Source of the DNA: CADEEV01 sp964442185
GTDB lineage: Bacteria > Acidobacteriota > Vicinamibacteria > Fen-336
Direction of reading: 5' to 3'
Length of the DNA stretch: 64,000 nucleotides
NCBI GenBank assembly: GCA_964442185.1
Contig: CAYTWT010000009.1
Location: forward strand, 1 to 64,000
Each line of letters opens with the position of its first letter. The first letter of the stretch is position 1. Shown in pieces: positions 61,935-64,000 of the stretch. The notes below the pieces were generated by a model. It did no database searches. It saw only the letters and a list, made by a program, of their open reading frames with translations, and had not been told where the DNA came from. A program made the position numbers and the translations under genes.

Positions 61935-63484
61935 GCGAGCTTCAGTTTCCCGAACGCTTCAACATGGCCTGGTACTTCCTCGACCGCAACCTCGAGGCAG
62001 GCCGCGGCGGCAAGACCTGCCTCTACTTCCGCGAAGAGGCCTACACGTATCGCGAGGTGCAGGCGCGCTCGAACCAGGTTGCGAATGCCCTGCGCTCGCT
62101 CGGGATAGCGCTCGAAGATCGGGTGCTGCTGATCCTGCCCGATCGGCCCGAGTTCGCGTTCGCCTGGTTCGGGGCGGCGAAGGCCGGGGCGGTGATCGCG
62201 ATGCTGAACCCGCTGCTGCCCGCAGCCGACTACGCCCACTACTTCGAGTACACGCGAGCCAAGGTGGCGATCGTGGACGCGTCGACCCTGGACCTCTTGG
62301 ATCCGCTGCGCGACTCGTTTCGTCACTTGAAGCACCTGATCGTCGTGGGCGAATCTGGCCGGCACGTCGGCTTCGACGAGGTGACCCGGAAGGCCTCCGA
62401 CTCGTTCACGAATGCCGACACGCATCGCGACGATCCGGCCATCTGGCTCTTCACCAGCGGTTCAACCGGCAAGCCCAAGGCCGCGGTCCATCTCCAGCAG
62501 GACTTGCCCTGGAACACGGAGCGCTATGCCCGGCAGGTGCTCGGGATCGGCGAAGCTGACTTGACGGTCTCGGTGCCGAAGCTGTTCTTCGGCTACGCGA
62601 CCGGGACCAACCTGCTGTTTCCGTTCGCGGTGGGCGGCGCCACGGCGCTGTTCAGCGAGCGCAGCGAGCCGGCCACGCTGTTCGACGTGATCGAGCGCTA
62701 CAGGCCGACGGTCCTGACGTCCGTGCCGACGATGATCGGCGGGATGCTGAACCACCCGGCCGGGGCTGGGCGCGATCTGTCGTCTCTGCGCCTCGTCCTC
62801 TCCGCCGGAGAGGCGCTGCCTCCAGAGCTCTACCGGCGCTGGAAAGAGACCTTCGGTGTCGAGATTCTGGACGGGATCGGTTCCGCCGAGATGTTCCACA
62901 TCTACATCTCGAACTACCCGGGCGAGGTAGTGCCGGGGAGTCTCGGCCGGCTCGTGCCCGGCTACGACGCGCGCATCGTCGGCCCAGAAGGCAGCGATGT
63001 AAACGAGGGCCAGGCGGGGACGCTGTGGATCAAGGGCGAGTCGGCCGCCATCCTGTACTGGCAGGCCCACGAGACGTCCAAGCAGGTGCTGCGCGGCGAC
63101 TGGGTCGTGACGGGCGACCTGATGCGGCGCGACGCCCGGGGCTTTTTCTGGTACGAGGGCCGGTCGGACGACATGCTCAAAGTCGGCGGCATCTTCGTCT
63201 CCCCCCTCGAACTGGAGAATTGCCTGTTGCAGCACGAGGCGGTAGCGGAATGCGCTGTGATCGGCTATAAAGACGTCGACGGACTCGTGAAACCCAAGGC
63301 CTTCGTGGTGCTCCGGCAGCGGCAGGGCGACGACGCACTCGCCCGTGAGTTGCAGGATTTCGTGAAGCGGCGCCTGGCGCCCTTCAAGTACCCGCGGGCC
63401 GTGGCCTTCGTTCCGTCGCTCCCAAAAAACGACCGTGGGAAGATCGATCGGCGCCGGCTCGAAGCCGAAGCTTCCCCGGCATGA
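61931..63484 (+). CDS. Benzoate-CoA ligase family acid-CoA ligase
   Basis: 517 aa from GTG 61931. FTSGSTGKPKAAVH is the AMP-binding P-loop; PKLFFGYATGTNLLFPFAVG and DGIGSAEMFHIYISNYPGEV are diagnostic of the benzoate-, 4-hydroxybenzoate- and 2-aminobenzoate-CoA ligase group; the catalytic Lys is in PKNDRGKIDRR. It would form the aryl-CoA thioester that enters the pathway. Substrate pocket residues cannot be settled by eye. It overlaps the flavin reductase by 4 nt. Confidence 0.9.
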   Translation: MSELQFPERFNMAWYFLDRNLEAGRGGKTCLYFREEAYTYREVQARSNQVANALRSLGIALEDRVLLILPDRPEFAFAWFGAAKAGAVIAMLNPLLPAADYAHYFEYTRAKVAIVDASTLDLLDPLRDSFRHLKHLIVVGESGRHVGFDEVTRKASDSFTNADTHRDDPAIWLFTSGSTGKPKAAVHLQQDLPWNTERYARQVLGIGEADLTVSVPKLFFGYATGTNLLFPFAVGGATALFSERSEPATLFDVIERYRPTVLTSVPTMIGGMLNHPAGAGRDLSSLRLVLSAGEALPPELYRRWKETFGVEILDGIGSAEMFHIYISNYPGEVVPGSLGRLVPGYDARIVGPEGSDVNEGQAGTLWIKGESAAILYWQAHETSKQVLRGDWVVTGDLMRRDARGFFWYEGRSDDMLKVGGIFVSPLELENCLLQHEAVAECAVIGYKDVDGLVKPKAFVVLRQRQGDDALARELQDFVKRRLAPFKYPRAVAFVPSLPKNDRGKIDRRRLEAEASPA

Positions 63485-63563
63485 GGACGCTGCCCGCCTG
63501 ACGCTCTAAGGACCCCTGAAGGATTAACCGAAAGGAGAGAAGGGGCACTTCCCTTCGCTGGCC

Positions 63564-64000
63564 ATGGCCGAGAACATCGTGATGTCGGAGCTGACGTGGA
63601 CGGAGATCGACGAGGCGCTCAAGGAACGGCCCGTGGGGCTGCTCCCGGTGGGTGCTGTGGAAGCGCACGGCCCGCACCTGCCCGTGTCGGCGGACACCGT
63701 GATCGCCATAGAGATGGCGCGGCGCGGCGCGGAAAAGCTGAAGGACCGCGGCATCCCGTCGTTGATCCTGCCGCCGGTGTTCTTCACCGTCGCCGATTTC
63801 GGCGCCTCCTTCGCCGGCACGCTGAGCATTTCAGCCGAGACGGCGACCGCTCTGCTGCGCGATGTCTGCATCGCGGCCTCGAAGCGCTTCCGCTGCGTGG
63901 GTCTCGCCAACATCCACCTCGAGCCGACGCATCTCGAGTGCGTGAAAAAGGCGCTCGAGGAAGCGAACAAGGCGGGCGCCTCGGCCTGCTATGCAGACCT
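63564..64000 (+). CDS. Creatininase-family amidohydrolase, cut by the window end
   Basis: The first 145 codons are present from ATG 63564; the 3' end lies beyond 64000. LPVGAVEAHGPHLPVSADTV, with metal ligands Glu, His and Asp, is the family signature. Where most members have NGHGGN, this protein has NIHLEPTHLECV, so the second metal/substrate motif differs. Family members hydrolyse cyclic or linear amides, including creatinine and several lactam-like biosynthetic intermediates. It follows the CoA ligase by 79 nt with GAAAGGAGAGA in the gap and may belong to the same pathway. Confidence 0.82.
   Translation, partial: MAENIVMSELTWTEIDEALKERPVGLLPVGAVEAHGPHLPVSADTVIAIEMARRGAEKLKDRGIPSLILPPVFFTVADFGASFAGTLSISAETATALLRDVCIAASKRFRCVGLANIHLEPTHLECVKKALEEANKAGASACYAD

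Overview
The window is GC-rich, gene-dense DNA from a free-living bacterium with an outer membrane. The evidence for the outer membrane is an Mla-type lipid transport set (mlaE-mlaF-mlaD), a Wzm/Wzt-type ABC-2 exporter and a cyclic beta-glucan synthase. A eukaryotic-like Ser/Thr kinase, a membrane pyrophosphatase, DUF2911 and many NTGA stop/start overlaps fit Acidobacteriota, Myxococcota or a related lineage. I cannot fix the phylum from sequence alone. Several start codons are unusual (TTG, GTG and probably CTG).

1-4.7 kb is an accessory patch. It holds five apparently intact type II toxin-antitoxin pairs (VapBC, MazEF, RHH-MazF, AbrB-Doc, Phd-VapC) and two scars: a fitA start fused to a fitB end, and an RHH antitoxin start fused to a nucleotidyltransferase fragment. 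Two degenerate tRNA-Ala(GGC) 3' fragments and a 39-bp direct repeat lie between modules. The antitoxins lack Shine-Dalgarno sequences and start 6-10 nt after a -10-like hexamer, suggesting leaderless mRNAs.

4.7-35 kb is mostly core and envelope functions: the 2742-aa glucan synthase, an RlmN-like radical SAM enzyme, the mla operon with an internally deleted solute-binding protein, a kinase overlapping an osmoprotectant ABC transporter, an M20 peptidase, an aldehyde dehydrogenase, a HerA-like ATPase, citrate synthase and a Wzm/Wzt exporter with a GT4 enzyme. Next to these are a 4'-phosphopantetheinyl transferase and an NRPS-like A-PCP-TE protein whose thioesterase carries Cys instead of Ser.

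35-51.6 kb holds a GT2 glycosyltransferase, a 4-hydroxybenzoyl-CoA reductase operon (hcrCAB type, with the extra 4Fe-4S loop in HcrB and a perfect palindromic operator at its promoter), bacterioferritin, DedA, H+-pyrophosphatase, transhydrogenase subunits PntAB-PntB without PntAA, an amino acid permease and a BON-domain protein.

51.6-64 kb is the most interesting part. A peroxiredoxin has an in-frame UGA exactly at its peroxidatic cysteine, followed by a SECIS-like hairpin, so it is very probably a selenoprotein. Diverging from it is a tightly overlapped operon: SDR, RidA, MarR, enoyl-CoA hydratase, acyl-CoA dehydrogenase, PaaA/PaaC-like di-iron protein, small acidic protein, OYE-type FMN/4Fe-4S reductase, M1 peptidase, membrane protein, flavin reductase, benzoate-CoA-ligase-family enzyme, then a creatininase-family protein cut by the window end. 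The content resembles 2-aminobenzoyl-CoA (anthranilate) clusters, but the flavin monooxygenase/reductase fusion is replaced by a separate di-iron protein and a stand-alone OYE-type reductase. This may be an undescribed variant of aerobic aryl-CoA degradation.
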